From Streptomyces sp. NBC_01288 (lineage in GTDB: Bacteria > Actinomycetota > Actinomycetes > Streptomycetales > Streptomycetaceae), in the NCBI RefSeq assembly GCF_035982055.1, contig NZ_CP108427.1, positions 6,633,001-6,697,000 on the forward strand: a stretch of DNA of 64,000 nucleotides. The letters run 5' to 3'. Positions 32,743 to 40,664 of the stretch are shown piece after piece (the first letter of the stretch is position 1; each line of letters starts with the position of its first letter). Both the position numbers and the translations under genes were made by a program. The notes below the pieces were generated by a model. It was not told the DNA's origin. It searched no databases and worked only from the letters and a program-made list of their open reading frames with translations.

Positions 32743-34695
32743 TCAGCCGGTGAAGCCGGCCACGTTCTCCTTGGTGACGACCTTGACCGGCACCTTCACC
32801 GTCGTCTCCACCTTCTTGCCCTGAGCGGCGCGCAGCGCGTTGTCCACGGCAATCCTGCCGAGCTGGCTGGGCTGTTGTGCCACGGACGCGTACAGCGTGC
32901 CCTGCTTGACGGCGGTCAGGCCGTCCGGCGTGCCGTCGAAACCGACGACCGAGACCGACTTGCCGGCCTTGGAGCCGAGCGCCTTGATCGCGCCGAGCGC
33001 CATCTCGTCGTTGGCGGCGATGACGCCCTGGACGTCGGGGTGTGCCTGGAGCAGGTTCGACATCACGTCGAGGCCCTTGGTGCGGTCGAAGTCGGCCGGT
33101 TGCTGGGCGACGACCTGGATGCCGGGGTAGGCCTTCAGCCCCTTGGCGAAGCCCTCCGCCCGCTCACGCGCCGCCGAAGTGCCCGCCTGGCCCTGGAGGA
33201 TGACGATCTTGCCGCTGCCGCCCAGCTTCTCGGCGACGGTCTTGGCGGCGAGTTCACCGCCCACGACGTTGTCGGACGCGACCAGCGTGTCCACGGCCGC
33301 CTTGTTGACGCCCCGGTCGACGGCGATGACCGGGATCTTCGCCTTGTCGGCGGCCTTCACGGAGTTGCTCGCCGCGTCCGAGTCCACCGGGTTGACGATG
33401 ATCGCGCCGTAGTTCGAACTGGTGAAGTTCTGGAGCTGGTTGGCCTGCTGCGAGGCGTCGTTCTGCGCGTCCGTGACGGTCAGGTCCAGGCCCAGCTTCT
33501 TCGCCTCGGCCTGCGCGCCCGACCGGATCTGCACGAAGAACGGGTTGTTGAGCGTGGAGAGGGACAGGCCGAGCTTGGGCTTCGACGTCGTGGAGGAGTC
33601 GTTGTGCAGGAAGGAGGTCGCGCCGACGATCGCGATGGTGACGACGGCCGCGAGCGCGTACGTGGTCGCCTGCCTGCCCTTGCTGCCACCGCCACCGCCC
33701 GCACCGGAGGCGGGAGTCGCACCCGCCTTGCGGCGCACGGTGTCGAGCAGGACCGCCAGCGCGATGACGACACCGATGACGACCTGCTGCCAAAAGGCCG
33801 ACACCGAGAGGAGGTTGAGGCCGTTGCGCAGCACCGCGAGGATCAGCGCGCCGATGAGCGTGCCGGACGCCTTGCCGGTGCCGCCCGCGAGGGAGGCGCC
33901 GCCGATGACGACGGCCGCGATCGCGTCCAGCTCGTAACCGTCGGCGGCCTGCGGCTGCGCGGAGGAGAGCCGGGAGGCGAGGACGATGCCCGCGGCGGCG
34001 GCGAAGACACCGGACAGGGCGTAGATCGCGAGCTTCTGCTTGGAGACGCGCAACCCCGAGAGCCGCGCGGCCTCTTCGTTGCCGCCGATCGCGTACATCG
34101 AGCGGCCGATGTACGTCCGCCCGAGGATGAAGGCCGCGATGAGCCCCATCACGATCATCACCAGGACCGGCACCGGCAGCCAGCCGCCGAGGGTGTCACC
34201 GAGGTGCGAGACCGAGTTCGGGAAGGCGATCGGGGAGCCCTGCGAGATCACCAGCGAGAGACCGCGCGCCACCGACAGCATCGCCAACGTCGCGATGAAC
34301 GGCGGCAGTTTGCCGTAGGCGATGAGGAAACCGTTGACGAGACCGGCCGCGATACCCGTGGCGATCGCGAGGACGACGGCGAGGAAGACCGGGACGCCGT
34401 GCTGCGTGGCGCTCCAGGCCAGCACGGTGGCCGACAGGGCCGCCACCGAACCGACCGACAGGTCGATGCCCGCCGAGACGATCACGAAGGTGACGCCGAA
34501 GGCGAGGATCGCGGTCACGGCCGCCTGGACACCGACGTTGAGGAGGTTGTCGGTGGTCAGGAAGTCACCGGACAGCGCCGACATGGCGATGACCAGGACG
34601 ATGAGCGCGGTCAACGCCCCGTTGTCGAGCAGCAGTCGACGGATCCCCGAGGCGCCACTCGCGCCCGGCGTGCTCTTGAGCGTGTCAGTGGCCAC
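32743..34695 (-). CDS. rbsC: Fused ribose ABC permease / substrate-binding protein (RbsC-RbsB)
   Basis: 650 residues joining two normally separate parts. Residues 1 to about 325 are the RbsC permease (GVTFVIVSAGIDLSVGSVAAL, YGKLPPFIATLAMLSVARGLSL, GGNEEAARLSGL, VVIGGASLAGGTG). A Gly-rich linker near 328-338 and one extra membrane segment (TYALAAVVTIAIVGATSFL, about 344-362) lead to a complete RbsB-type sugar-binding domain (LGLSLSTLNNPFFVQIRSGAQ, IVNPVDSDAAS, GVIAANDEMALGAIKAL, SVVGFDGTPDG). The binding protein is therefore tethered outside rather than made as a lipoprotein. RbsA upstream overlaps it by 11 bp. No frame break or stop lies between the halves. Confidence 0.9.
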   Translation of the reverse strand: MATDTLKSTPGASGASGIRRLLLDNGALTALIVLVIAMSALSGDFLTTDNLLNVGVQAAVTAILAFGVTFVIVSAGIDLSVGSVAALSATVLAWSATQHGVPVFLAVVLAIATGIAAGLVNGFLIAYGKLPPFIATLAMLSVARGLSLVISQGSPIAFPNSVSHLGDTLGGWLPVPVLVMIVMGLIAAFILGRTYIGRSMYAIGGNEEAARLSGLRVSKQKLAIYALSGVFAAAAGIVLASRLSSAQPQAADGYELDAIAAVVIGGASLAGGTGKASGTLIGALILAVLRNGLNLLSVSAFWQQVVIGVVIALAVLLDTVRRKAGATPASGAGGGGGSKGRQATTYALAAVVTIAIVGATSFLHNDSSTTSKPKLGLSLSTLNNPFFVQIRSGAQAEAKKLGLDLTVTDAQNDASQQANQLQNFTSSNYGAIIVNPVDSDAASNSVKAADKAKIPVIAVDRGVNKAAVDTLVASDNVVGGELAAKTVAEKLGGSGKIVILQGQAGTSAARERAEGFAKGLKAYPGIQVVAQQPADFDRTKGLDVMSNLLQAHPDVQGVIAANDEMALGAIKALGSKAGKSVSVVGFDGTPDGLTAVKQGTLYASVAQQPSQLGRIAVDNALRAAQGKKVETTVKVPVKVVTKENVAGFTG

Positions 34696-36238
34696 GGTGG
34701 CCCTCCACAGCGGTAGTTGCTTGAGCGGTTGTTGCTTGGGTCGGTGTGCTGGGTGTGCTGACGGCGAGTGCCATCACGGAGTCCTGCGTGGCCTGTTCGG
34801 CGGAGAGTTCACCCGCGATGCGCCCCTGGGCCATCACGAGCACCCGGTCGCTCATGCCGAGAACTTCGGGCAGATCACTGGAGATCATGAGAACGGCGGC
34901 ACCGCCGGCGGTGAGCTGATTGATCAGCTGATAGATCTCGACCTTGGCGCCGACGTCGATACCGCGCGTCGGCTCGTCGAGGATCAGCACCTTGGTGTCG
35001 GCGAGGAGCCACTTGCCGATGACGACCTTCTGCTGGTTGCCGCCGGACAACGTCCGTACCTGCTGGCCGAGTCCGGCCATCCGCACGCCGAGCTGCTTCG
35101 CGATCCGCGCGGCGGCCTCGCGCTGCCCCTTGAGGTCGACAAGCCCACCATGGGTGGCGGCCCGCATGGTGACGAGCCCGAGGTTCTCCTCGACCGACTG
35201 GTCCAGGACAAGCCCCTGCCCCTTACGGTCCTCGGGCACGAGCCCGATCCCGGCAGACATGGCCGCGTTGACGTCATGCTTGGGGACCAGTCCACCGGAG
35301 ACGGTGACCGCCCCCTGGTCGTACGGGTCCGCCCCGAAGACAGCCCGTACGACCTCGGTACGACCGGCCCCGACGAGCCCGGCGATGCCGACCACCTCAC
35401 CGGCCCGCACCTCGAAGCTGATGTCGTGGAAGACCCCGTCCCGGGTGAGCCCCTCGACGGAGAGCAACGCGGCGCCGGTGTGCGGCCGTTCACGCGGATA
35501 CTGCTGCTCGATCGACCGCCCGACCATGAGCCGTACGAGCTCGTCCTCGGGCGTGGAGGCAGGCACCTGCCCCACGCTCTTCCCGTCCCGGATGACGGTG
35601 ACGCGGTCCCCGAGGGCGGCGATCTCCTCAAGATGATGAGTGATGAACACGATCCCGACGCCGTCAGCGCGCAGTTGACGCACAATCGCGAACAGCTTCT
35701 CGACCTCTTCGGAGGTGAGCACGGCGGTCGGCTCGTCCATGATCAGCACGCGCGCGTTCAGACTGAGCGCCTTCGCGATCTCGACCATCTGGAGCCGCGC
35801 GATACCGAGTTCACGCACCCGAGCGCGCGGCGAGACGTTCACACCCACCCGCTCCAGCAGAACGGCGGCATCGGCCTCCATCCGCTTCCGGTCGATCATC
35901 CCGAGGCGACGCGGCTGCCGCCCCAGAAAGATGTTCTCGGCGACCGTCAGATCGGGAACGAGGTTGAACTCCTGGTAGATGGTGGCGATCCCGAGCCGCG
36001 CGGAGTCCTGCGCACTGTGGATGCGCACCTCCTCGCCGGCGGCCAGAATGCGGCCGCCGTCGGGGCGGTAGGCGCCGGAGAGCATCTTGATGAGCGTGCT
36101 CTTGCCCGCACCGTTCTCACCGAGCAGCACATGGACCTCACCCCGACGCAGATCGAAGTCGACGCCGTCCAGCGCGACGACACCGGGGAAGGTCTTGCGG
36201 ATGCCCTCGATGCGCAGCAACTCGTCCTGGTTGCTCAC
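34685..36238 (-). CDS. rbsA: Ribose ABC transporter ATPase, two nucleotide-binding domains
   Basis: 517 residues, typical of RbsA/MglA. The first domain has Walker A GENGAGKST (about 41-49), signature-region LGIARLQMVEIAKAL (a variant of the usual LSIAQQQ) and Walker B VLIMDEPTAVL. The second has the degenerate Walker A GLVGAGRTE, a full LSGGNQQKVVIGKWL signature and VLILDEPTRGIDVG. It energises ribose import with the fused permease/binding protein. Its start overlaps the end of rbsR by four bases and its end overlaps rbsCB by 11, so the genes are coupled. Confidence 0.95.
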   Translation of the reverse strand: MSNQDELLRIEGIRKTFPGVVALDGVDFDLRRGEVHVLLGENGAGKSTLIKMLSGAYRPDGGRILAAGEEVRIHSAQDSARLGIATIYQEFNLVPDLTVAENIFLGRQPRRLGMIDRKRMEADAAVLLERVGVNVSPRARVRELGIARLQMVEIAKALSLNARVLIMDEPTAVLTSEEVEKLFAIVRQLRADGVGIVFITHHLEEIAALGDRVTVIRDGKSVGQVPASTPEDELVRLMVGRSIEQQYPRERPHTGAALLSVEGLTRDGVFHDISFEVRAGEVVGIAGLVGAGRTEVVRAVFGADPYDQGAVTVSGGLVPKHDVNAAMSAGIGLVPEDRKGQGLVLDQSVEENLGLVTMRAATHGGLVDLKGQREAAARIAKQLGVRMAGLGQQVRTLSGGNQQKVVIGKWLLADTKVLILDEPTRGIDVGAKVEIYQLINQLTAGGAAVLMISSDLPEVLGMSDRVLVMAQGRIAGELSAEQATQDSVMALAVSTPSTPTQATTAQATTAVEGHRGH

Positions 36239-37407
36239 GACTGGCTCCTTCGAACGGGTTGAACAGGGGGTTGCGCGGGGTCCGGTCGGACGGGGGGTGG
36301 GGTGGGGTCCGGCGGGACGGGGGGTGGGGTGGGGTCGGGTTGCGCGGGGGAGTGCGCGGGGTCCGGCCGATGAGGGGGTTGGACGGGGTCGGATCTGCCG
36401 GGTGACCGCGCGACCCCCGGCTCACCGCACGAGCGGCGCACGACGAGCCGCGCGGGAAGGGTGACGGACCGCGGCACCCGCCCCTCGATCCGGTCGACGA
36501 GCGCACGTACAGCGGCCCGCCCCAGGTCACCCGTCGGCTGAGCGATCGCGGTGATCGGCGGATCGGTGTGCACGAACCACCGGATGTCGTCGAACGCGGC
36601 CAGCGCGAGATCCTCCGGAACCCGCAGCCCACGCGCGCGTACGGCGTCCAGGGCACCCAGGGCCATCAGGTTGTCCGCGGCGAACACGACTTCGGGAGGC
36701 TCGGGCAGATCGAGAAACCCTTCAGTCACCCGCCGCCCGCTCTCGACCTGGAAGTCGCCCTGGCCGATGTAGACGCCGGGGAGCGGAATCCCGTACTCAC
36801 CGAGCGCGTCCCGGAAGGCGGCGACGCGCTCGCTACCGGTGGTCGTAGCAGCAGGCCCCCCGATGATGGCGAGCCTGCGATGCCCGAGTCCGTGCAGATG
36901 GGCGACGAGATCCCGGATCGCGGCCCGTCCGTCGGCCCGCACGACGGGCACGTCCAGGCCCGGGATCCACCGGTCCACGAACACCATCGGGGTCCCGGCG
37001 CGCGCGGCGTCCAGCATGCCGGGGGAGCCGCCGTCGGTGGGGGACACGAGCAGTCCGTCGATACGCCGGTCCAGCAGCGTCCGCACGTGGTGGTCCTGGA
37101 GCTCCGGCCGTTCGTCGGCGTTGCCGATGATGACGCTGTACCCGAGCGCGCGGGCCTCTTCCTCGACGGAACGGGCCAGCTCGGTGAAGTACGGGTTGAG
37201 CACGTCGCTGATGACCAGCCCGAGGGTGCGGGTCTGATCGGTGCGCAGCGAACGGGCGACGGCGTTCGGGCGATAACCCAGCGCCTCTACGGCGGCCAGC
37301 ACGCGGGTACGCGCGTCGTCACTGACCGACGGATGGTCGTTCAGCACCCGCGACACCGTGGCCACGGAGACCCCGGCCTCGGCGGCGACGTCCTTGATGC
37401 TCGCCAT
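36235..37407 (-). CDS. rbsR: LacI family repressor of the ribose operon
   Basis: 390 residues. The headpiece MASIKDVAAEAGVSVATVSRVLNDHPSVSDD and the sensor domain (LGLVISDVLNPYFTELARSVEEEA, DGLLVSPTDGG, GLGHRRLAIIGGP) are standard LacI. It is first in the operon, so it should repress its own transcription along with the transport genes. Two tandem operators lie 19-54 bp upstream. The last about 55 residues are an unusual Pro/Asp/Arg tail (repeats of PDPTPPPV and PDPAQPP type) encoded by a repetitive GC-skewed stretch at 36255-36400. Confidence 0.9.
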   Translation of the reverse strand: MASIKDVAAEAGVSVATVSRVLNDHPSVSDDARTRVLAAVEALGYRPNAVARSLRTDQTRTLGLVISDVLNPYFTELARSVEEEARALGYSVIIGNADERPELQDHHVRTLLDRRIDGLLVSPTDGGSPGMLDAARAGTPMVFVDRWIPGLDVPVVRADGRAAIRDLVAHLHGLGHRRLAIIGGPAATTTGSERVAAFRDALGEYGIPLPGVYIGQGDFQVESGRRVTEGFLDLPEPPEVVFAADNLMALGALDAVRARGLRVPEDLALAAFDDIRWFVHTDPPITAIAQPTGDLGRAAVRALVDRIEGRVPRSVTLPARLVVRRSCGEPGVARSPGRSDPVQPPHRPDPAHSPAQPDPTPPPVPPDPTPPPVRPDPAQPPVQPVRRSQS

Positions 37408-37425
37408 CGCCGTTCCACCTCCTCG

Positions 37426-37461
37426 TGGAATCGATTACATGGAGGATTGGAATCGATTACA
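37426..37461. promoter_or_regulatory. Two tandem LacI-type operators of the ribose operon
   Basis: TGGAATCGATTACA occurs identically at 37426-37439 and 37448-37461, 22 bp apart (two helical turns). Each has the CG-centred palindromic core AATCGATT. They sit immediately upstream of rbsR, where binding would block operon transcription. Confidence 0.75.
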
Positions 37462-37760
37462 CGGGAGTAAATCAAGCCCCCGACCGACCTCTGAGACCCG
37501 ATCGTGATGAACCCTGCTCACCGGAGCGTCGCGTACGCGGCGGCTGTTTCCACCCGTGCGGGACTGCTGCCGGTCATACGTCGCTCACGTGATCGGCCTC
37601 CTGTAGGGGCTGGTCAGGTGGGCTGGTCAGGTCGTCGGACGCGATGCCGGTGCAGCCGACCTCCGACGTGAACCCGTGGTCCGTGCCGGCCGGCGCCGGC
37701 GGAGAACCCACGAGCGCCGACGCCATCGTGCCCGTGACGGCCCTCGGGGCCCGGATGTTG
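37462..37760. other. Intergenic region upstream of rbsR
   Basis: About 300 bases with no credible gene. It holds the outer promoter region of the ribose operon and the 3' side of the degraded monooxygenase gene. No other structure was seen. Confidence 0.6.
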
Positions 37761-38638
37761 TCAGGACCTCGGCAATGGGTCCTGGCCGAGCATGCGCCGT
37801 CCGTTGTCGGCCGAGGTGCGCACCGCGTCGAATCCACATCCGGTCATCACGGATTCGTAGTCGGCGAGCGCGTCGATGATCGGCCGGCCATGGGCTGCCT
37901 TCCCCAGCGCGGCGGCGAGCAGGCCGGCGTCGCGCAGGGCGGTGTTCGCGCCGATCCCGCCTGCCGGGCTCATCGCGTGGACAGCGTCCCCGAGCAGCGT
38001 GATGCGGCTCGGGTGCCATGCGGGGACGGGCACGCTGGTGCGCAAGGTCAGGGGAAGACGCTTTCAGGAATCCAGTGTTCGATGATCCGGCGGACCTGCG
38101 GGTGCCACCCCTCGATCAGCTGGAGGGTTGCCCGCTGCAGTTCGGATCCGGTCATTGTCTGCAACTGGGCGTCGTCGTACGGGAGATGATCCCGGTGGGA
38201 TCCGAAGGAGACCGTCATGTAGTCCGCGCTGTCGTCCAGGGCCGCCATCGGCGCGAGGCGGTCGGCTGCCCGTCTCGGCGGCTCGGGAAACTCGACCGGG
38301 GCGATTCCGACGAACTGCCTTTCCGGTCCGATGACCGGCGTGAACACGGCAAACATCTCCTCACGGAAGAGGGGCCTGGTCGTCTTCGTGAGGGGCACCT
38401 TCCCGTGCAGCTGCCGCAGGCCCGTGTCCACCACCCGTGCGTGCGGCAGATATTGACGGCGTACAGGTGAGTTGACCCCGTCCGCGGCGACGAGCACATC
38501 GCCGCTCGCCTCGGTCCCGTCGCCGAAGCAGGCCACGACCCGGCCGTCCGCCCCGGTGCGGTAGTGGGTGAACCTTTTGCCGAACCTGACGGCATCCTCC
38601 AGCCCCGTCAGCAATATCCGGCGCAGCGAGGGACACAC
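37761..38638 (-). pseudogene. FAD-dependent monooxygenase, 5'-truncated and frameshifted
   Basis: Two consecutive minus-strand frames form one PHBH/UbiH-type protein. The first (38638 to 38048) includes RILLTGLEDAVRFGKRFTHY and DVLVAADGVNSPVRRQYLP; it ends at TGA 38050-38048. The second continues with LRTSVPVPAWHPSRITLLGDAVHAMSPAGGIGANTALRDAGLL, the GD FAD motif, to 37761. One extra C in the run 38051-38054 would restore a single frame. The N-terminal GxGxxG dinucleotide-binding part is missing, so two lesions are present. A sequencing error could explain the frameshift but not the truncation. Confidence 0.8.
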
Positions 38639-38953
38639 AGGTCACACCTGGCGTTGGCGGTCCCGTACACGGAGGCCGCCGGCGAAGTGAGGTGTTCGGC
38701 GCTGCCCGGACTGACCCGTACCGGGCCGTGTCCTCGACCCGCACGCTTACAAACCCGGCGCCTTGATCTCCATGCCCACAGAGGTGCCAGGCATCCCGAA
38801 CACGGCCACGTGAGCGGTGCGGCCCTTTGCCCGTCCCCGCTGGAGGGGACCCTCCCCGCAGAAGTGTGACACTTTCCGCAGGAGTGTCACACTTCTGCGG
38901 GTCACCTCTCTTGGGGCTGGGCGCCCCGCACGTCACTCGACGTCGAAGACTCC
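38639..38953. other. Intergenic region with probable pseudogene residue
   Basis: 315 bases with no intact gene. The left half may hold unrecognisable remains of the 5' part of the monooxygenase gene. The right half contains the strong hairpin at 38855-38901. Confidence 0.5.
38855..38901. terminator. 19-bp perfect stem hairpin
   Basis: CCCGCAGAAGTGTGACACT (38855-38873) pairs without mismatch with the arm at 38883-38901 over a 9-base loop. It lies 53 bp behind the end of the ATPase gene and is the likely terminator for it, although the stem is longer than usual and has no T tract. Confidence 0.65.
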
Positions 38954-39373
38954 TCAAGCCGCAGCGAGCTCGCACCACACGAGCTTCCCCCGCCTGCCGT
39001 GCCGGGACAACGGCTGCCAGCCCCACTGATCGGTACAGACCCGGACCAACGCGAGACCGCGCCCGTCCTCCGCGTCACCGAGTTCCTCCAACGCCCTTGG
39101 TGGCTCCGGCGGTTCGGGATCGGCGTCCCAGGCCCCGAACCGCAGCACCCCCGCCGACCAGCCCACCCGCAGGGCGGCGGGCCCCTCCGCGTGCAGTACG
39201 GCGTTGGCCACCAACTCCGTCGCGAGAAGCTCGGAGGTGTCGGCCAGCCGGATCAGTCCGTGCACGGTGAGGATCAGCCGGAGGGTGCGGCGGCTGACGG
39301 TGACGGCACGCAGGTCGTTCGGGACGTAGAGGCAGTACTTCCCAGGGCACGGGCGGGGTTTTCGGGCATGCAT
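38954..39373 (-). CDS. HATPase_c anti-sigma-like ATP-binding protein
   Basis: 139 residues of the GHKL histidine-kinase-like ATPase fold common in streptomycete regulatory trios. SELLATELVANAVLHAEGPAALRVGW is the N box, AWDADPEPPEPP the G1 region and DGRGLALVRVCTDQWGW the G2 region. Three Cys residues are also present. ATG 39373 (MHARKPRPCPGKYC) follows CCGGAG. Divergent from the XRE and DUF397 genes, it completes the trio known from whiJ- and abaA-type loci. It may bind a sigma factor or the XRE/DUF397 pair. Confidence 0.8.
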   Translation of the reverse strand: MHARKPRPCPGKYCLYVPNDLRAVTVSRRTLRLILTVHGLIRLADTSELLATELVANAVLHAEGPAALRVGWSAGVLRFGAWDADPEPPEPPRALEELGDAEDGRGLALVRVCTDQWGWQPLSRHGRRGKLVWCELAAA

Positions 39374-39506
39374 CAACTCCGGTTCGGCGATGGGGGGTTG
39401 GAGAGCGCCGGCTGTGGCTCTGCCGCGGCCGTCATGGCAGGACGGGGCGGTGCGCTTCCGGGGTCCGGCATTTCCGCAGAGTGTGCGTCGCATCACCGAC
39501 GGTAGA

Positions 39507-39518
39507 TCTAAATATAGA
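39507..39518. promoter_or_regulatory. AT-rich palindromic site between divergent ATPase and XRE genes
   Basis: TCTAAATATAGA lies in the most AT-rich stretch of the 227-bp gap, with TCTA and TAGA arms, next to TAGATC. It may hold -10 elements for one or both promoters or the XRE operator. Confidence 0.35.
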
Positions 39519-39600
39519 GATAGGGCAAGCCGTTCGCGTAGTCTGACCCCCGAACGAGGAGCGCGCGCAGGCGTGTTGAACCGAGGAGTGGTCGAGAGCT

Positions 39601-40431
39601 TTGAGGCGCGAACCAACGGCCCGCCAGTTGCGTCTGGCCACTGAGCTACGCAGGCTCCGCGAAGCGGCAGGACTCAGCTCCCGTGAGGCGGCTGCTCTGC
39701 TCGGAGTGAGCCCGGCTCAGATCACACACATCGAGTCGGCTCTCGCGGGAGTGAGCGAGCAGCGGCTTCGGCGCCTTGCATCCCACTACGCCTGCACGGA
39801 CGCGGAGTTCGTGGATGCTCTGGTCGCGATGGCGACCGACCGGACGCGAGGCTGGTGGGAGGAGTACCGAGGTCTGCTGCCCACATCGTTCCTGGACCTC
39901 GCAGAGTTGGAGCACCATGCCGTGTTCCTGCGCGACGTGGCGATCCTGTATGTACCGGGCCGATTGCAGACGGAGGACTACGCCCGCGCCGTCTTCGGAT
40001 CCAGGCTGCCCGAACTCACCCATGAAGAGCTGGACTTGCGCGTCTCCCACCGCACGGCACGCCAGCAGATCGTCATCCCGCACGAGGTTGTCATTCACGA
40101 GGCGGCGCTGCGCATCAGGGTCGGCGACCGTGCCACAGCAAAGGCTCAGCTCCGTCGGCTGCTTGAGCTTTCCGAAGCGGATCACATCACCCTGCGTGTC
40201 GTCCCCTTCGACCTGGACGGCTTCGCCAAAGCCTCAAGCACGATGACGTATGCGGGCGGCCCGCTGCCGAAGCTGGACACCGTGGCCCGTGATGCGCCCC
40301 ATGGCTCGGTCCTCATCGATTCCGAGGCTCAGCTCAACACCTACCGAACAAGCTTCCGTAGAGTGGAGGCCGCGTCACTCGAACCCGAACGGTCACGCGA
40401 ATTCATCCACAAGCTGGCGAAAGAGCTGTGA
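39601..40431 (+). CDS. XRE regulator with DUF5753 domain (Scr1-type)
   Basis: 276 residues. The N-terminal helix-turn-helix (LRRLREAAGLSSREAAALLGVSPAQITHIESALAGVS) is followed by the DUF5753 domain (LEHHAVFLRDVAILYVPGRLQTEDYARAVF, RTARQQIVIPHEVVIHEAALR, LRVVPFDLDGFAKASSTMTYAGG). The start appears to be TTG 39601, since an in-frame TGA lies at 39577-39579 and GAGGAG precedes it. The next gene, DUF397, begins inside its stop codon. Such pairs with an ATPase gene are development-linked regulators in streptomycetes. Confidence 0.85.
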   Translation: MRREPTARQLRLATELRRLREAAGLSSREAAALLGVSPAQITHIESALAGVSEQRLRRLASHYACTDAEFVDALVAMATDRTRGWWEEYRGLLPTSFLDLAELEHHAVFLRDVAILYVPGRLQTEDYARAVFGSRLPELTHEELDLRVSHRTARQQIVIPHEVVIHEAALRIRVGDRATAKAQLRRLLELSEADHITLRVVPFDLDGFAKASSTMTYAGGPLPKLDTVARDAPHGSVLIDSEAQLNTYRTSFRRVEAASLEPERSREFIHKLAKEL

Positions 40432-40625
40432 GGCAACGTATGGACAACTGGCGGAAGTCGTCCTACTCCGGCGAAGGCGACGGCAACAGCTGCGTGGAGA
40501 TTGCGAACACCCCCACCCAAGTAGCGGTCCGCGACACGAAAACCCCCTCCAGGGCCACCCTCACCTTCCCCACCCCCACCTTCACCACCTTCATGGAAGC
40601 CCTGAAACAGCACCCCCACCCCTGA
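40428..40625 (+). CDS. DUF397 protein
   Basis: 65 residues. DNWRKSSYSGEGDGNSCVEIA is the DUF397 signature, followed by VAVRDTKTPSRATLTFPTPTF and FMEALKQH. DUF397 proteins pair with XRE/DUF5753 regulators and modulate them. GTG 40428 overlaps the XRE stop by four bases; ATG 40440 in frame would remove four residues and is also plausible. Confidence 0.9.
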   Translation: MRQRMDNWRKSSYSGEGDGNSCVEIANTPTQVAVRDTKTPSRATLTFPTPTFTTFMEALKQHPHP

Positions 40626-40664
40626 CCCCACCCCCCTGTCACACCCGCCCGGTACCGTCGACCC

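Noticed and set aside
32686..34716. 676-codon plus-strand frame opposite the fused ribose transporter
   Set aside because: A mirror frame with Arg/Asp/Gly-biased composition; the minus strand carries the recognisable protein.
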